This document shows, one piece after another, positions 26,032-43,246 of a stretch of 64,000 nt of DNA. Source of the DNA: Herbidospora yilanensis (GTDB lineage Bacteria > Actinomycetota > Actinomycetes > Streptosporangiales > Streptosporangiaceae); assembly GCF_001570565.1 (NCBI RefSeq), contig NZ_BBXE01000024.1, positions 130,653-194,652 of the forward strand. Direction: 5' to 3'. The translations under genes and the position numbers were made by a program. Under the pieces are notes generated by a model that made no database searches, was not told where the DNA came from, and saw only the letters and a program-made list of their open reading frames with translations. Every line of letters starts with the position of its first letter. The stretch's first letter is position 1.

Positions 26032-27471
26032 ATGGACAAGAACGTTTTGGGCACGGCTGACATCGGGGTGACCGGCCTTGCGGTGATGGGCCGGAACCTC
26101 GCGAGGAACCTGGCCCACCACGGATACGTCGTCGCGGTGCACAACCGCACCGAGAGCAAGACCCAGGAGCTCGTCGAGAACCACGCCGGAGAGGGCGCGT
26201 TCGTGGCGACGGGCACGACGGCGGAGTTCGTGGCGTCGCTCACGAAACCCCGCAAGGCGATCATCATGGTGAAGGCCGGTCCGTCCACCGACGCCGTGAT
26301 CGAGGACCTGGCGGCCCACATGGAGCCGGGCGACATGATCGTCGACGGCGGGAACGCCCTGTTCTCCGACACCCGTCGCCGCGAGGCGGCGCTGAAGGAG
26401 CGCGGGATCCTGTTCGTCGGGACCGGCATCTCCGGCGGTGAGGAGGGCGCGCTCAACGGGCCCAGCATCATGCCGGGCGGCTCGCCGGAGGCCTACAAGT
26501 CCCTCGGGCCGATCCTGGAGGACATCTCGGCCAAGGTCGACGGGGTGCCCTGCTGCACCCACGTCGGCGCCGACGGCGCGGGCCACTTCGTGAAGATGGT
26601 CCACAACGGCATCGAATACTCCGACATGCAGCTCATCGCGGAGGCCTACGACCTGCTCCGGCAGGCCCTCGGCCGCTCCCCGGGCGAGCTGGCGGAGATC
26701 TTCACCGAGTGGAACCGGGGCGACCTCGAGTCCTACCTGATCGAGATCACCGCCGAGGTGCTCGGCCACGTCGACGCCAAGACCGGCCGTCCGTTCGTGG
26801 ACGTCGTCGCCGACCGCGCCGAGCAGAAGGGCACCGGCCGCTGGACGGTCCAGAACGCCCTCGAACTCGGCGTGCCGGTCACCGGCATCGCCGAGGCGGT
26901 GTTCGCGCGCGGCCTGTCGGGTGACGTCACCCGTCGCCAGGCCGCCCGCGACCTGGAGGGCCCGATCGGTTCGGCGCCGAACTACTCCCTGGTCGACGAC
27001 GTCCGGCAGGCCCTGCTCGCGTCGAAGATCGTGGCGTACGCCCAGGGCTTCGACCAGATGGCCGCGGCCTCCAAGGAGTTCGGCTGGAACATCAACCTCG
27101 GTGACATGGCGACGATCTGGCGGGGCGGCTGCATCATCCGGGCCCGCTTCCTCGACCGGATCCGCGACGCCTACGCCAAGGACCCGGGGCTGCCGACGCT
27201 GCTGGCCTCGCCGTCCTTCAGCGAGGCGCTGGCCGAGGCGCAGGGCGCCTGGCGCCGGGTCGTCTCCACGGCCGCCTCGATCGGGGTCCCGACGCCCGGG
27301 TTCTCGTCGGCGCTGGCCTACTACGACGGCCTCCGCCGCGACCGTCTGCCGGCGGCCCTGATCCAGGGCCTGCGCGACTACTTCGGCGCCCACACCTACC
27401 ACCGTGTGGACCGCGAAGGGGTCTACCACACCGACTGGAGCGGCGACCGCGCCGAGCACCAGGAGAAGTAG
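26032..27471 (+). CDS. gndA: 6-phosphogluconate dehydrogenase (decarboxylating)
   Basis: A 479-residue NADP enzyme of the pentose phosphate pathway converting 6-phosphogluconate to ribulose 5-phosphate and CO2. Motifs: VTGLAVMGRNLARNLA (cofactor loop), HNRTESK, VDGGNALFSDT, GTGISGGEEGAL, and HFVKMVHNGIEYSDMQLIAEA with the catalytic Lys and substrate-binding Asn-Glu. The length fits the long homodimeric form. It starts 27 bp after the TIGR03118 gene, and a strong hairpin follows 112 bp downstream. Confidence 0.95.
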   Translation: MDKNVLGTADIGVTGLAVMGRNLARNLAHHGYVVAVHNRTESKTQELVENHAGEGAFVATGTTAEFVASLTKPRKAIIMVKAGPSTDAVIEDLAAHMEPGDMIVDGGNALFSDTRRREAALKERGILFVGTGISGGEEGALNGPSIMPGGSPEAYKSLGPILEDISAKVDGVPCCTHVGADGAGHFVKMVHNGIEYSDMQLIAEAYDLLRQALGRSPGELAEIFTEWNRGDLESYLIEITAEVLGHVDAKTGRPFVDVVADRAEQKGTGRWTVQNALELGVPVTGIAEAVFARGLSGDVTRRQAARDLEGPIGSAPNYSLVDDVRQALLASKIVAYAQGFDQMAAASKEFGWNINLGDMATIWRGGCIIRARFLDRIRDAYAKDPGLPTLLASPSFSEALAEAQGAWRRVVSTAASIGVPTPGFSSALAYYDGLRRDRLPAALIQGLRDYFGAHTYHRVDREGVYHTDWSGDRAEHQEK

Positions 27472-27582
27472 GGACCACGCGGGGCGCCGGTGACCTGACC
27501 GCCGGCCCTCCGCACCCCCGTCCCGGACCGTACGGTGACCACGGGCGGCGCGCGCCCGCGCCACCACGATCCGGGCGACGGC

Positions 27583-27617
27583 GTGGGGGCCGGTGCGCCA
27601 TTCCCACCGGCCCCCAC
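27583..27617. terminator. Bidirectional hairpin between gnd and the NRPS cluster
   Basis: GTGGGGGCCGGTG (27583-27595) pairs perfectly with CACCGGCCCCCAC (27605-27617) across a 9-nt loop. It sits in the 247-bp gap between two converging genes and would insulate gnd from the NRPS cluster. No long T run is present. The rest of the gap shows no gene. Confidence 0.65.
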
Positions 27618-27718
27618 CCGCCCGCACGTCATTCAGGCTTTGAAGACTGTGCCGGTAAGTGAGACGGCGCTACCGCCGCCCCCGCCCGGCGTGATCCAAT
27701 GCGCGGGTGCCGGGCCCG

Positions 27719-29107
27719 TCATCGAAGTTCTTCGAGCAACTCCCGGAAGACGACCGGCAGCTCCTTGACCTGACCTGCGGAGAATCGGTCAAGCTTGCCC
27801 GTGAAGGCGAGCTCGTACTCGTCGCCCCGGGGGGTCGCGGTCAGCATCAGGTCGAGCGCGGCGTCGTCGACCTCGTGGTCCCAGACGCGGGCCTCCAGGC
27901 CTTCCCACGTGGCCGGGGGCTTCGGGTCGTCGCGGTGGATGAACGAGGTCTGGAACACCGGATGCACGCCCGGGATCCGGGCCACGCCCGCCCGCGAGAC
28001 CAGGGTGTCGAAGGGGATCTCGTTGGCCAGCGCCCCCGCCGCGGCCTCCCTGACCCTGGTGAGCAGCGCGGGGAACCCCTGCCCGGCGGGCAGCGCGACG
28101 CGCAGCGGCAACATGTTCACGAACGTGCCGACGACCGGTTCGAGCTCGCGGCGGGTGCGCGAGGCCGAGACGATGCCGGTGACCAGATCGCGCCGGCCGG
28201 TCATCCGCTGCAGCAGCGTGAGATAGGCCGCGCAGAGGGCCACGAACGGCGTCGTCGGCCCGTCGCCCAGCCGCCGCAGCCGGTCGACGGTCTCCCGGCC
28301 GACCCTGATCGCGGCGGTCGCCCCCGCCCGGCGGCCCCTGGCGGAAGCGGTCTCCCCAGCGGTCAGGCCCTCGAAGAGCGGGGCCGGGGCGCCGCTCAGG
28401 AGGTCGTGCCAGTAGGGGAGGCGTTCGGCGATCCTCGTCTCGGCGCGCTGGGTCGACCAGGCCGCGTAGTCGGCGTACTGGATCGGGAGGTCCGGCCGGG
28501 GCAGGCCCGAATAGAGGGCGGCGAGGTCGTCGGCGACGACGCCCAGCGAGCCGCCGTCGGCGGCGATGTGGTGGCAGACCAGGAACAGCCGGTGCTCCTC
28601 GGGAGCCACCCGGAACACGGTCAGGCGCAGCAGCGGGCCGTGCCCGACCGGGAAGCGTTCGCCGCTCCGCGCGAGGGCCAGGTCCAAGGCCGCGTGTTCG
28701 GGCCGGGGCATGTCGCCGACGTCGAGATACTCCAGGGGAGCGGGCAGCGCGCCGTGAACCACCTGCTCCGGGGTCTCCGTGTACGTCGTCCGGAACACCT
28801 CGTGCCGTCGGATCAGCGCGGCGAACGCCTCGGCCAGCCGGGCGAGGTCGAGCCGCCCGGAGAGGGCCACGCCCAGCGTCACGTTGGGCGCGGCGGCCGG
28901 GTCGGACTGCTGGGCGAGCCAGATGCGGCGCTGCTCGTGGGAGCACGGGAGCGGGCCGCCGTCCCGCGGAACCGGGGTGACCCCCTGCGGGGCGGCCTTG
29001 CGCGCCAGCAGCTTGGCCACCAGAGCGCGGCGCTTGTCGGCCTGTTCGGGCACTGTCATCCCGCGATTGTCGCCGAAGTCCTTGATCGCGGAGAAGTCCT
29101 GTTTCAT
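27719..29107 (-). CDS. Stand-alone NRPS condensation-domain protein
   Basis: A 462-residue single C domain with an intact catalytic motif (CHHIAADGGS; second His is the catalytic residue). Family motifs include SHEQRRIWLAQQ near the N terminus, RRHEVFRTTY, and IPFDTLVSRAG. No carrier or adenylation domain is attached, so it must work on acyl or peptidyl groups held on the separate synthetases. The N-terminal DKRRALVAKLLARK helix resembles the start of the NRPS at 35721. It is divergent from the first NRPS gene with only 17 bp between start codons. ATG at 29059 is an alternative start that would open a 65-bp gap. Confidence 0.88.
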   Translation of the reverse strand: MKQDFSAIKDFGDNRGMTVPEQADKRRALVAKLLARKAAPQGVTPVPRDGGPLPCSHEQRRIWLAQQSDPAAAPNVTLGVALSGRLDLARLAEAFAALIRRHEVFRTTYTETPEQVVHGALPAPLEYLDVGDMPRPEHAALDLALARSGERFPVGHGPLLRLTVFRVAPEEHRLFLVCHHIAADGGSLGVVADDLAALYSGLPRPDLPIQYADYAAWSTQRAETRIAERLPYWHDLLSGAPAPLFEGLTAGETASARGRRAGATAAIRVGRETVDRLRRLGDGPTTPFVALCAAYLTLLQRMTGRRDLVTGIVSASRTRRELEPVVGTFVNMLPLRVALPAGQGFPALLTRVREAAAGALANEIPFDTLVSRAGVARIPGVHPVFQTSFIHRDDPKPPATWEGLEARVWDHEVDDAALDLMLTATPRGDEYELAFTGKLDRFSAGQVKELPVVFRELLEELR

Positions 29108-29124
29108 CCCTGGGAGATGGCTGC

Positions 29125-35720
<6,596 letters not shown>

Positions 35721-35724
<4 letters not shown>

Positions 35725-38700
35725 CCCAGGACATCTCCGCCGCCAAGCGGGCCCTGATCCAGCAGCGGCTCCGCCGCCGCACCGCCAAGGCCGTCATCAC
35801 CCCCCGCGAACCGGGTGTGGTGCCGCCGCTGTCGCACGCGCAGGAACGGTTGTGGTTCCTGGAGCAGTACCGGCCCGGCACGACCGCCTACACGGTCCCG
35901 TTCGCGGTCTGGCTGGAGGGCGAGCTCTCCGCCGACGCCCTGCGCGACGCGCTGACCCAGGTCACCGCCCGGCACGAGACGCTGCGCACCCGCTTCACCA
36001 CCACCGACGACGGCCGGCCGGAACTCGTCGTCGTCGACGAACCGGTCGTCGACCTGACCGTGCGCGAGGCCGCCGACGCCGAGGAGGCCCGGCGGCTGAT
36101 CTCGGCCGACCTCGCCCGGCCGTTCGACCTGGCGACCGGGCCGCTGCTACGGGCCACGCTCGTCCGGATCTCGGACGACCAGCACGTGCTCCAGCTCGCC
36201 GCCCACCACGCCGTCACCGACGGCTGGTCGGGCGACGTGCTGCTGGGCGACATCCTGACCCTGCTCGCCGGGAGGGAACCGGCGCCGCTGCCGGTGCAGT
36301 ACGGCGACTACGCCCTCTGGCAGCGGGGCCGGGTCTTCCAGTCGGACATCGACTACTGGCGCGACCGGCTGGCCCACCTGCCGCCGCTCGACCTGCCCGC
36401 CGACCTGCCCCGCCCGCCGGAGCAGAGCGCCAGGGGGGCCGAGCACGGCTTCCAGCTCGACGGGGAACTCGTCGCCGCGCTGACCGAGATGGGGAACACG
36501 CGCGGGGCGACGCCGTACATGACCTTCCTGGCCGCGCTGCAGGTCCTCCTCGGCCGCTGGTCGGGACAGGACGACTTCGCCGTCGGCACCCCGGTCAGCG
36601 GGCGCGGCCAGCCCGAGCTCGACGGGCTGGTCGGCATGTTCGTCAACACCCTCGCCATGCGGGCCGACCTCGACGGCGACCCGGCCTTCACCGACCTGCT
36701 CGACCGCGTGAAGGAGGGCGCGCTCGACGCCTTCTCCCACCAGGAGCTTCCGTTCGACCAGCTCGTCAACGAGCTCAACGTCGAACGCGACGTCAGCCGC
36801 ACGCCGATCTTCCAGGTGCTGTTCGCGTTGCAGAACTACCAGACCGGACCGGCGGGCGCCGACGTCATCAAGGTCACCGGCTTCTCGGCCGAGGTGACCG
36901 CCGCCCGGTTCGACCTGGCGCTCTACCTGTACGAGGGCCCGCAGGGCATGGGCGCCTCGTTCATCTACTGCACCGACCTGTTCCAGCCGTCGACCGTGCG
37001 GAGGCTGGCCGAGTCGTTCCAGACGCTGCTGCGGTCGATCGCGGCCGACCCGTCGGCCCGGATCTCCACGCTCGATCTGCTGCCCGCGCACGAGGCGGCC
37101 ACGACCCTGGCGTTCGGGGAGTCGGCCGGGCCGCAGCCGCTCGACGCCACCCTGCTGCACCACACGGTGCGGGTGTCCGACGCCCCGGCCGTGGTGTTCG
37201 GCGACGACACCCTCACCTACCGGGAGCTCGACCGGCGGGCCAACCACCTGGCCCGGCGGCTCGTCGGGCACGGTGTGCGGCCCGGCGAGCGGGTCGCGGT
37301 CTGCCTGGAGCAGTCGGTCGACATCGCCGTGGCGATCCTGGGCGTGCTGAAGTCGGGGGCCGCCTACGTGCCGGTCGACCCCGAGCTGCCGGCGGCGCGC
37401 ATGGCGTACATGATCGAGGACGCCGGGATCGCCCTCGCGGTGACCACCCCCGAGCTGCGGCCCGGCGGGGTCACCGGGGTCCTCCTCGACGGCGGGGTGG
37501 CCGACACCCCTCCCGAGGTCGACGTCGCGCCCGATGACCTGGCCTACGTCATCTACACGTCCGGGACGACCGGGCGGCCGAAGGGCGTCGCGGTGCAGCA
37601 CCGGGAGGTGCTGGTCTATCTGGCCGGGGTGCACGAGCGGTTCGCGGTCGAGCCCGGCTCGGAGTTCGCGCTGCTCCAGTCGCTCGCCTTCGACTTCGGC
37701 ATCACCGTCTTCTACCTGTCGCTGATGACGGGCGGCTGCCTGCACCTGCTGCCGCCGAAGACGGCCGCGCCCGATCTCGCGGCGTACTTCCGGCTCTACC
37801 CGCCCGACTACCTCAAGATCACGCCCTCGCATCTGGCCGCGCTGCTGGCCGAGGCCGACCCGGCCGAGCTGCTGCCCCGCAGGCTCCTGGTCCTCGGCGG
37901 CGAGGCGGCCCCGGCCGAATGGGCCGCCGAGCTGGCGAAAAGGGTCCGGGTCGTCAACCACTACGGGCCCACCGAGGCCACCGTCGGCGTCACCACCCAC
38001 GAGGTCGGCGCCGAGAAGGGCCTGCTGCCCATCGGCCGCCCGCTTCCGGGCGCGACGGTGCGGTTGCTCGACGCCAACGGCCGTCCGGTCCCGATCGGCA
38101 TGCCCGGGGAGATCCACCTCGGCGGCGCACGCCTGGCGCGCGGCTACCTCGGGCGCCCGGCGCTGACCGCCGAGAAGTTCGTCCCCGACCCGTACGGCCC
38201 CCCGGGAGCCCGCCTCTACCGGACCGGCGACCTCGGCCGCTGGCTGGAGTCGGGCGAGCTCCAGTTCCTGGGCCGCCGCGACCTCCAGGTCAAGGTGCGC
38301 GGCTACCGGGTGGAGCTCGGCGAGATCGAGACGCTCCTGGGCGCCTACGACGGCGTCGCCCAGGCCGTGGTCGAACTCCGCGACCAGCGCCTGGTGGCCT
38401 ACCTGGCCGGCGTCGGCGACACCGCCGCGCTGCGCGCCTGGCTGAAGGACCGCCTGCCCGACTACATGGTCCCGGCCCGGTACGTCTGGCTCGACCGCCT
38501 CCCGCTGAAGTCGCACGGCAAGGTCGACCGGGCGGCGCTGCCCGACCCGGCGGCGGTGGCCGAGCCGACGGCCGCGTTCACCGACCCGGAGACCGAGCTG
38601 GAGGAGCTCGTCGCCGGGATCTGGGCCGCCGTGCTGGGCCTGGAGCGGGTCAGCGTGACCGACGACTTCTTCGACCTCGGCGGCCACTCGCTGCTGGCCA

Positions 38701-41051
38701 TGCAGGTCGTCGCCCGGCTGCGCAAGGCCGGGCACGTCGCCACCCTGCTCGACCTGTTCAAGCACCCGACCGTCCGCGACCTGGCGCACCTCCTCGACCC
38801 GTCGACCGAGAAGGCGCCGGGCGGCCTGCTGCACCGGCTGACCCCGTCGCGGCCCGCCCGCGCCACGGTCGTCTGCGCCCCCTACGGCGGCGGCAGCGCC
38901 GTCATCTACAAGCCGCTGGCCGACGCCCTGCCCGACGACTGGGCCCTGTTCTCCCTGGCCGTGCCGGGCAACGAACTCGGCGAAGAGCCGCGCCCCATGA
39001 ACGAGGTCGCCAAGGAGTACGCCGACGAGATCCTCGCCAAGGTCAAGGGCCCGATCGTCCTGTACGGCCACTGCGGGCTCGGCGGCATGATCAGCATCGA
39101 GGCCGCCCGCCACCTGGAAGCGGCCGGGCGCGCCCCCGAGGCCGTCTACCTGGGCGGCGCCTTCCCGTTCGCCCGCCCGAAGGGCCCGTTCTCCCGGATC
39201 GGCGTCTGGCTGGAGGAGCTGGGCGGCGACCAGGGCCGCATCAACGCCCTCAGCGCCGCCGGCCTGGACGTCGCCGAGTTCGACCAGGAGGAGCTCAAGC
39301 TCATCGTGGCCAACCGCAGGACCGGCACCCGGGAGGCCGAGGAGTACTTCACCGAGGTCTTCGAGAAGGAGCTGCCGCCGCTGTCGGCCCCGGTCATCGC
39401 GGTGGTGGGGGAGCGCGACCCCGCGATGGAGTACTACCAGGAGCGGTTCCGCGAATGGCACTGCGTGGCCGACACCACCGCCTGCGTCGTGCTCGACGAG
39501 GCCGCCCACTACTTCGTGAAGTACCGCAACGAAGAGCTGGCCACGATCGTCACCCACACCCACCGGGCCATCGCCGAGGGCACCACCGGGACGCTGGAGA
39601 GGACGACCGGCGCGGAGACCTGGTGGCTGGAGGGCCTGTCGGTCGTCGGCGCGCCCGAGGGCGACCGGCCTCGGCCTGAGGTCCACGTGGGGCCGAAGCC
39701 GGGCATGAAGCGCTTCGCCGCGCTGGCCGCCGGGCAGCTCGTGTCCATCACCGGGACGGCGCTCACCGAGTTCGCGCTGCCGTTGTGGATCTACATGACC
39801 ACCGGCTCGCTGGTGAACTTCGCGCTGTTCTCCGTGCTGGCGCTGGTGCCGGGAATGCTCGCCGCGCCGCTGGCCGGAACCGTCGTCGACCGGTTCGACC
39901 GGCGCAAGGTCATCCTCGCCAGCGACATCGCCGCGGGCGGCACCCAGCTCGCCCTCGGCGTGCTCGTGTGGACCGGGAACCTGCTGGTCTGGCACGTCTA
40001 CCCGCTGCTGGTGGTGCTCTCGCTGGCGCTCACCTTCCAGCGGGTCGCCTGGGCCGCGGCGGTGCCGCAGATCGTGCCGAAACGGTTCCTCGGGCACGCC
40101 AACGGGCTCATGGGCATGGTCGGCGGCCTGGCCAACCTGGTGCCGCCGCTGGCGGCGGCCGGGCTCATGTCGGTCGTCGGGCTCGGCGGCATCCTGGTCA
40201 TCGACGTCGTCAGCTACACCGTGGCGATCATCACGGTGCTGGTCGTGAGGTTCCCCAAGACGATGGGCTGGCGGCGTCGGGAACCGCTGCTCACCGAACT
40301 GGTCAACGGGCTGAAGTTCACGTGGGGCAACCGCGGCATCCGGAGCATGCTGCTGTTCTTCGCCGTGGTGAACCTGTTCATGTCGCCGCTGTTCCTGCTC
40401 GTCTCGCCGCTCGTGCTCAGCTTCGGCGACCTCCAGGACGTCGGCCGGGTCACCTTCGCCGGCGGCCTCGGCGTGTTCGTCGGCGGCCTGCTCATGACCA
40501 TCTGGGGCGGCCCGAGGCGTCGCCGCCTGCGGGGTCAGCTCTGGTCGACGGTGGCGCTGTCGGCGGGCGCGGTCGTGGTCGGGGCGCAGGAGAACCTGGT
40601 CGTGATCGCCGCCGGGGTGTTCGGCATGTTCTTCTCGCTGACCGTCCTGAACGGCATCTACAACACGATCATCCAGGTCAAGGTCCCGCAGCGGTTCCAC
40701 GGCCGGGTCTTCGCGCTGAACCAGCTCGTCGCCTTCTCCACCCTGCCGATCGGCTACGGCCTGGTCGCCCCCTACGGCACCGCCCTCTTCGAGCCGCTCA
40801 TGGTCGAGGGCGGCCTGCTGGCCGGATCGGCCGGGCTCGTCATCGGCACCGGGGAGGGGCGCGGGATCGCGCTCATGTACGTGCTGTTCGCGCTCGTCAT
40901 GGCGACGGCCGTCCTGGTGGCCCGGTTCATCAGAGGGCTCTGGTACTTCGACGACCGGGTCCCCGACGCGCTCCCCGACGACCTCATCGGCCAGGAGATG
41001 CTGAAGGGGGCCGGACGGACCGGCCCCCTCGCGGCCAGCGGTCAGCAGTAG
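35721..41051 (+). CDS. NRPS C-A-T-TE fused to a C-terminal MFS transporter
   Basis: A 1776-residue protein. C domain 36-470 (HHAVTDGWS near 163); A domain 490-935 (YTSGTTG near 611, FDFGITVF near 657, YGPTEA near 748); T Ser near 990; thioesterase about 1040-1290; MFS transporter about 1325-1760. By eye the A pocket reads DFTKVGHVGK, nearest to Asp codes (Asn-like acids possible). The TE nucleophile motif is YGHCGLGG, with Cys (residue 1118) in place of Ser, plus a later GERDP Asp and EAAHYF His. The transporter shows FDRRKV in the loop after helix 2 and about 10-12 helices. No stop or ribosome site separates it from the TE; Met1329 could be an internal start but has no good Shine-Dalgarno. 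It probably finishes, releases and exports the peptide. Confidence 0.92.
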
Positions 41052-41662
41052 CCGAGCATCGAGTTCAGGGCCGTCTTCTCCGCCGACTGGAGCTTCAGGG
41101 AGTACTTGTACTTCACGGCGATCCACGACTTGGCGTAGGTGCAGTAGAAGGCGGTCCTGGACGGCTTCCACGCCGCCGGGTCCTTGTCGCCCTTCGACTG
41201 GTTGACGTTGTCGGTCACGGCCCAGAGCTGCGGGCTCGACAGGTCGTTGGCGAACTGCTCGCGGCGGCTGGTGGTCCAGGCGTGCGCGCCCGACTTCCAC
41301 GCCTCCGAGAGCGGCACCATGTGGTCGATGTCGACGTCGGATGCGGCGGTCCAGGTGGCGCCGTCGTAGGGCGAATACCAGCTACCGGAGGTCGCGGCGC
41401 AGGAGGAGTTGACCACGACGCCGGTGCCGTCGCGCTTGAGCACCTCCTCCCGGGTGTTGCACGCCCCGGAGACGGTGCTCCAGTGCGGGAACAGGTCGCG
41501 GTTGTACGACCCGGAGTTGGCCTCGGCGGCCACGGTCAGCGCGTTGAGCTGGCTGACGGCGGTGGAGTAGGAGGGGATGCCGGGAGGGGTGGCGGAGGCG
41601 GGGGTGGCGAGCAGGGCGAGGGTGGCGATCGAGGCCACGCCTAAGGAGAGGGCACGCCGCAC
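41042..41662 (-). CDS. Secreted HNH-family endonuclease (DUF1524-like)
   Basis: A 206-residue protein with a signal peptide (MRRALSLGVASIATLALLA, cleavage near ASA-TPPG). The core motif DVDIDHMVPLSEAWKSG and a later NDLSSPQLWAVTDNVNQSKGDKDPAAW are the HNH/DUF1524 nuclease signature; Cys residues probably form disulphides. It is likely an extracellular nuclease for DNA use as nutrient. GTG at 41662 has AAGGAG upstream. It converges on the NRPS-MFS gene with a 10-bp overlap, and is probably not part of peptide synthesis. Confidence 0.87.
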   Translation of the reverse strand: MRRALSLGVASIATLALLATPASATPPGIPSYSTAVSQLNALTVAAEANSGSYNRDLFPHWSTVSGACNTREEVLKRDGTGVVVNSSCAATSGSWYSPYDGATWTAASDVDIDHMVPLSEAWKSGAHAWTTSRREQFANDLSSPQLWAVTDNVNQSKGDKDPAAWKPSRTAFYCTYAKSWIAVKYKYSLKLQSAEKTALNSMLGYC

Positions 41663-41826
41663 GGGGGGCTCCTTGAGAGGTTGTGAACCTTGTCAAGGCT
41701 GACTCTCACATCGCTGACAAAATCCTGAAATATCATGCTTTGACTACCGGCGGCACCCCTCTTCGTGGAGACGCGCTGGGGACAAGGCGGACATAAACCC
41801 CAGTTCACCGCCCGTCCGCCGTGAAG

Positions 41827-43182
41827 TCACCGCAACACCCGCAGATCCACCGGCCGGGTGTCCCGGTAGGACGACTCGACGACGAGTTCCTCGACCCCGC
41901 GCATCAGCGTCACCATCCGGTCGCGCGGGAACCGGCACGTGTCGGCCGTCAGGCCGATCGCGAGCGTCCCGGCCTGCCGGGTGACCACGAAGCAGAAGTC
42001 GCAGTTGAAGTGCTCCACGCCGGGCAGCCACTCCACGTCGGCCGGGCACGGGCCGTCGGGCGCCACCTGCGTGGCCGTCCGCTGCTCGACCGGCCGGACG
42101 TCGTTGAAGCAGCACGACGGGTAGACCCGCACGTTCCGGTCGGCGCTCACCTTCTCCACCATCGCGTCCCAGGCCCGCTGGTCGTACTGGGCGTGGCGGT
42201 AGGAGCGCATCGCGTCGGAGTGGGACTGCTCCAGCGTCTTGGCCAGCGGCGCGAGGGGGTCGTTCCGCAGCGTGAACAGGCCGAGCTGGGTGAGCGTGGC
42301 GACCAGGTTGCGGGTGGCGGGCCGGTAGCGGTTGTGCACGATCGGGGTGATCGCGCAGACGTCGTGCCCGAGCAGCGGGCCCAGCAGCACGGTCACCGCG
42401 GTCATCAGCACCGTCGCGGTGCTGACGTGGTGGCGGGCGGCCACGACCGCGACCGCGTCCTCCAGGGCGTGCGACTCCAGGACGGCCCGGCTCCAGCGCG
42501 GCTCGGCCGGCGGGCCGACCACGGTGGGGAACATCGTGGGCGGGATGCGCCGGTAGCCCTTCTCCCAGTGGGCCAGCGCCGCCTCCGAGCGGTAGCGGCC
42601 GACGCCCGACTCCTCCTCGGTGACCAGGTCGAGCAACTGCTGCGACGGCTGCACGGGGAAGGCGCCGCGCAGCAGCAGGTGGCGCAGCTCGCGGGCCACC
42701 AGGTCGGCGGCGTAGTCGTCGGCGGCCAGATGGCACAACACGAACACCACGTGCCGGACCCGGCCCCCGACGACGACCAGGCCGAACCGGGCCGGCCACT
42801 CGTCGCCGGGCGCGAACGCCGTGCGGGCCAGCTCGGCCAGCAGCACCTCGGCGACCTCGTCGGCCTCGTCGTCGGCACACTCGGCCAGCCGGATCGGCAG
42901 CGTGCCCTCGCCGTGCACGACCTGGTAGGGCTCGCCGTCCTCGTCGACGTGGGTCCTGGCCCTGAGGGCCTCGTGCCGGAGGATCAGCGCGGCCACGGCG
43001 GCGACCACGTCCTCCAGCGGGAAGGGGCCGCGCCCTCGGGCGAAGGCGATCAGCCGGGCGATGTTGAAGAAGTGGGCGTTGGCCGGCCCGGCCTGCTGGA
43101 TCGCGTCCCAGATGGCGCGCTGCCCCCAGGCCAGCCGCGCCCGCCCCGACCGGGCTCCGGCGAATTCGGCGATAACTGTCAC
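41827..43182 (-). CDS. Stand-alone condensation-like protein with altered active site
   Basis: A 451-residue C-domain-fold protein: ARLAWGQRAIWDAIQQAG, ILRHEALRART, a catalytic region reading LCHLAADDYAADL in place of HHxxxDG (first His replaced by Cys, final Gly by Asp; catalytic second His and Asp kept), and TPIVHNRYRPATRNLVATLTQLGLFTL. It has extra Cys residues near the C terminus (SCCFNDV, FNCDFCFV). It may be active or act as a modified transferase. GTG at 43182 is chosen because GGAG lies 6 bp upstream. It flanks the NRPS genes on the side opposite the other free C protein, and a perfect hairpin stands immediately upstream. Confidence 0.8.
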   Translation of the reverse strand: MTVIAEFAGARSGRARLAWGQRAIWDAIQQAGPANAHFFNIARLIAFARGRGPFPLEDVVAAVAALILRHEALRARTHVDEDGEPYQVVHGEGTLPIRLAECADDEADEVAEVLLAELARTAFAPGDEWPARFGLVVVGGRVRHVVFVLCHLAADDYAADLVARELRHLLLRGAFPVQPSQQLLDLVTEEESGVGRYRSEAALAHWEKGYRRIPPTMFPTVVGPPAEPRWSRAVLESHALEDAVAVVAARHHVSTATVLMTAVTVLLGPLLGHDVCAITPIVHNRYRPATRNLVATLTQLGLFTLRNDPLAPLAKTLEQSHSDAMRSYRHAQYDQRAWDAMVEKVSADRNVRVYPSCCFNDVRPVEQRTATQVAPDGPCPADVEWLPGVEHFNCDFCFVVTRQAGTLAIGLTADTCRFPRDRMVTLMRGVEELVVESSYRDTRPVDLRVLR

Positions 43183-43196
43183 GGAGTACTCCAAAG

Positions 43197-43231
43197 CCCC
43201 GGTGCGTGTTCTGGCCGAACACGCACCGGGG
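43197..43231 (-). terminator. 15-bp perfect hairpin, GH48 terminator
   Basis: CCCCGGTGCGTGTTC (43197-43211) and GAACACGCACCGGGG (43217-43231) pair fully across a 5-nt loop, 16 bp past the GH48 stop. On the minus strand it is followed by CTTTGG, then directly by the ribosome site of the next gene. It may terminate GH48 transcription and attenuate read-through into the condensation gene. Confidence 0.7.
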
Positions 43232-43246
43232 ACTCACTTCAGATCG

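Noticed and set aside
39705-41051. MFS transporter as a separate gene starting at ATG 39705
   Set aside because: No stop codon separates it from the TE, the ATG has no good ribosome site, and the frame is continuous; fusion is the simpler reading, though an internal start cannot be excluded.
36147-41300. Antisense open frame of about 1700 codons opposite the NRPS-MFS gene
   Set aside because: Same low-complexity composition and no family motif, while the plus strand encodes textbook C, A, T, TE and MFS motifs.
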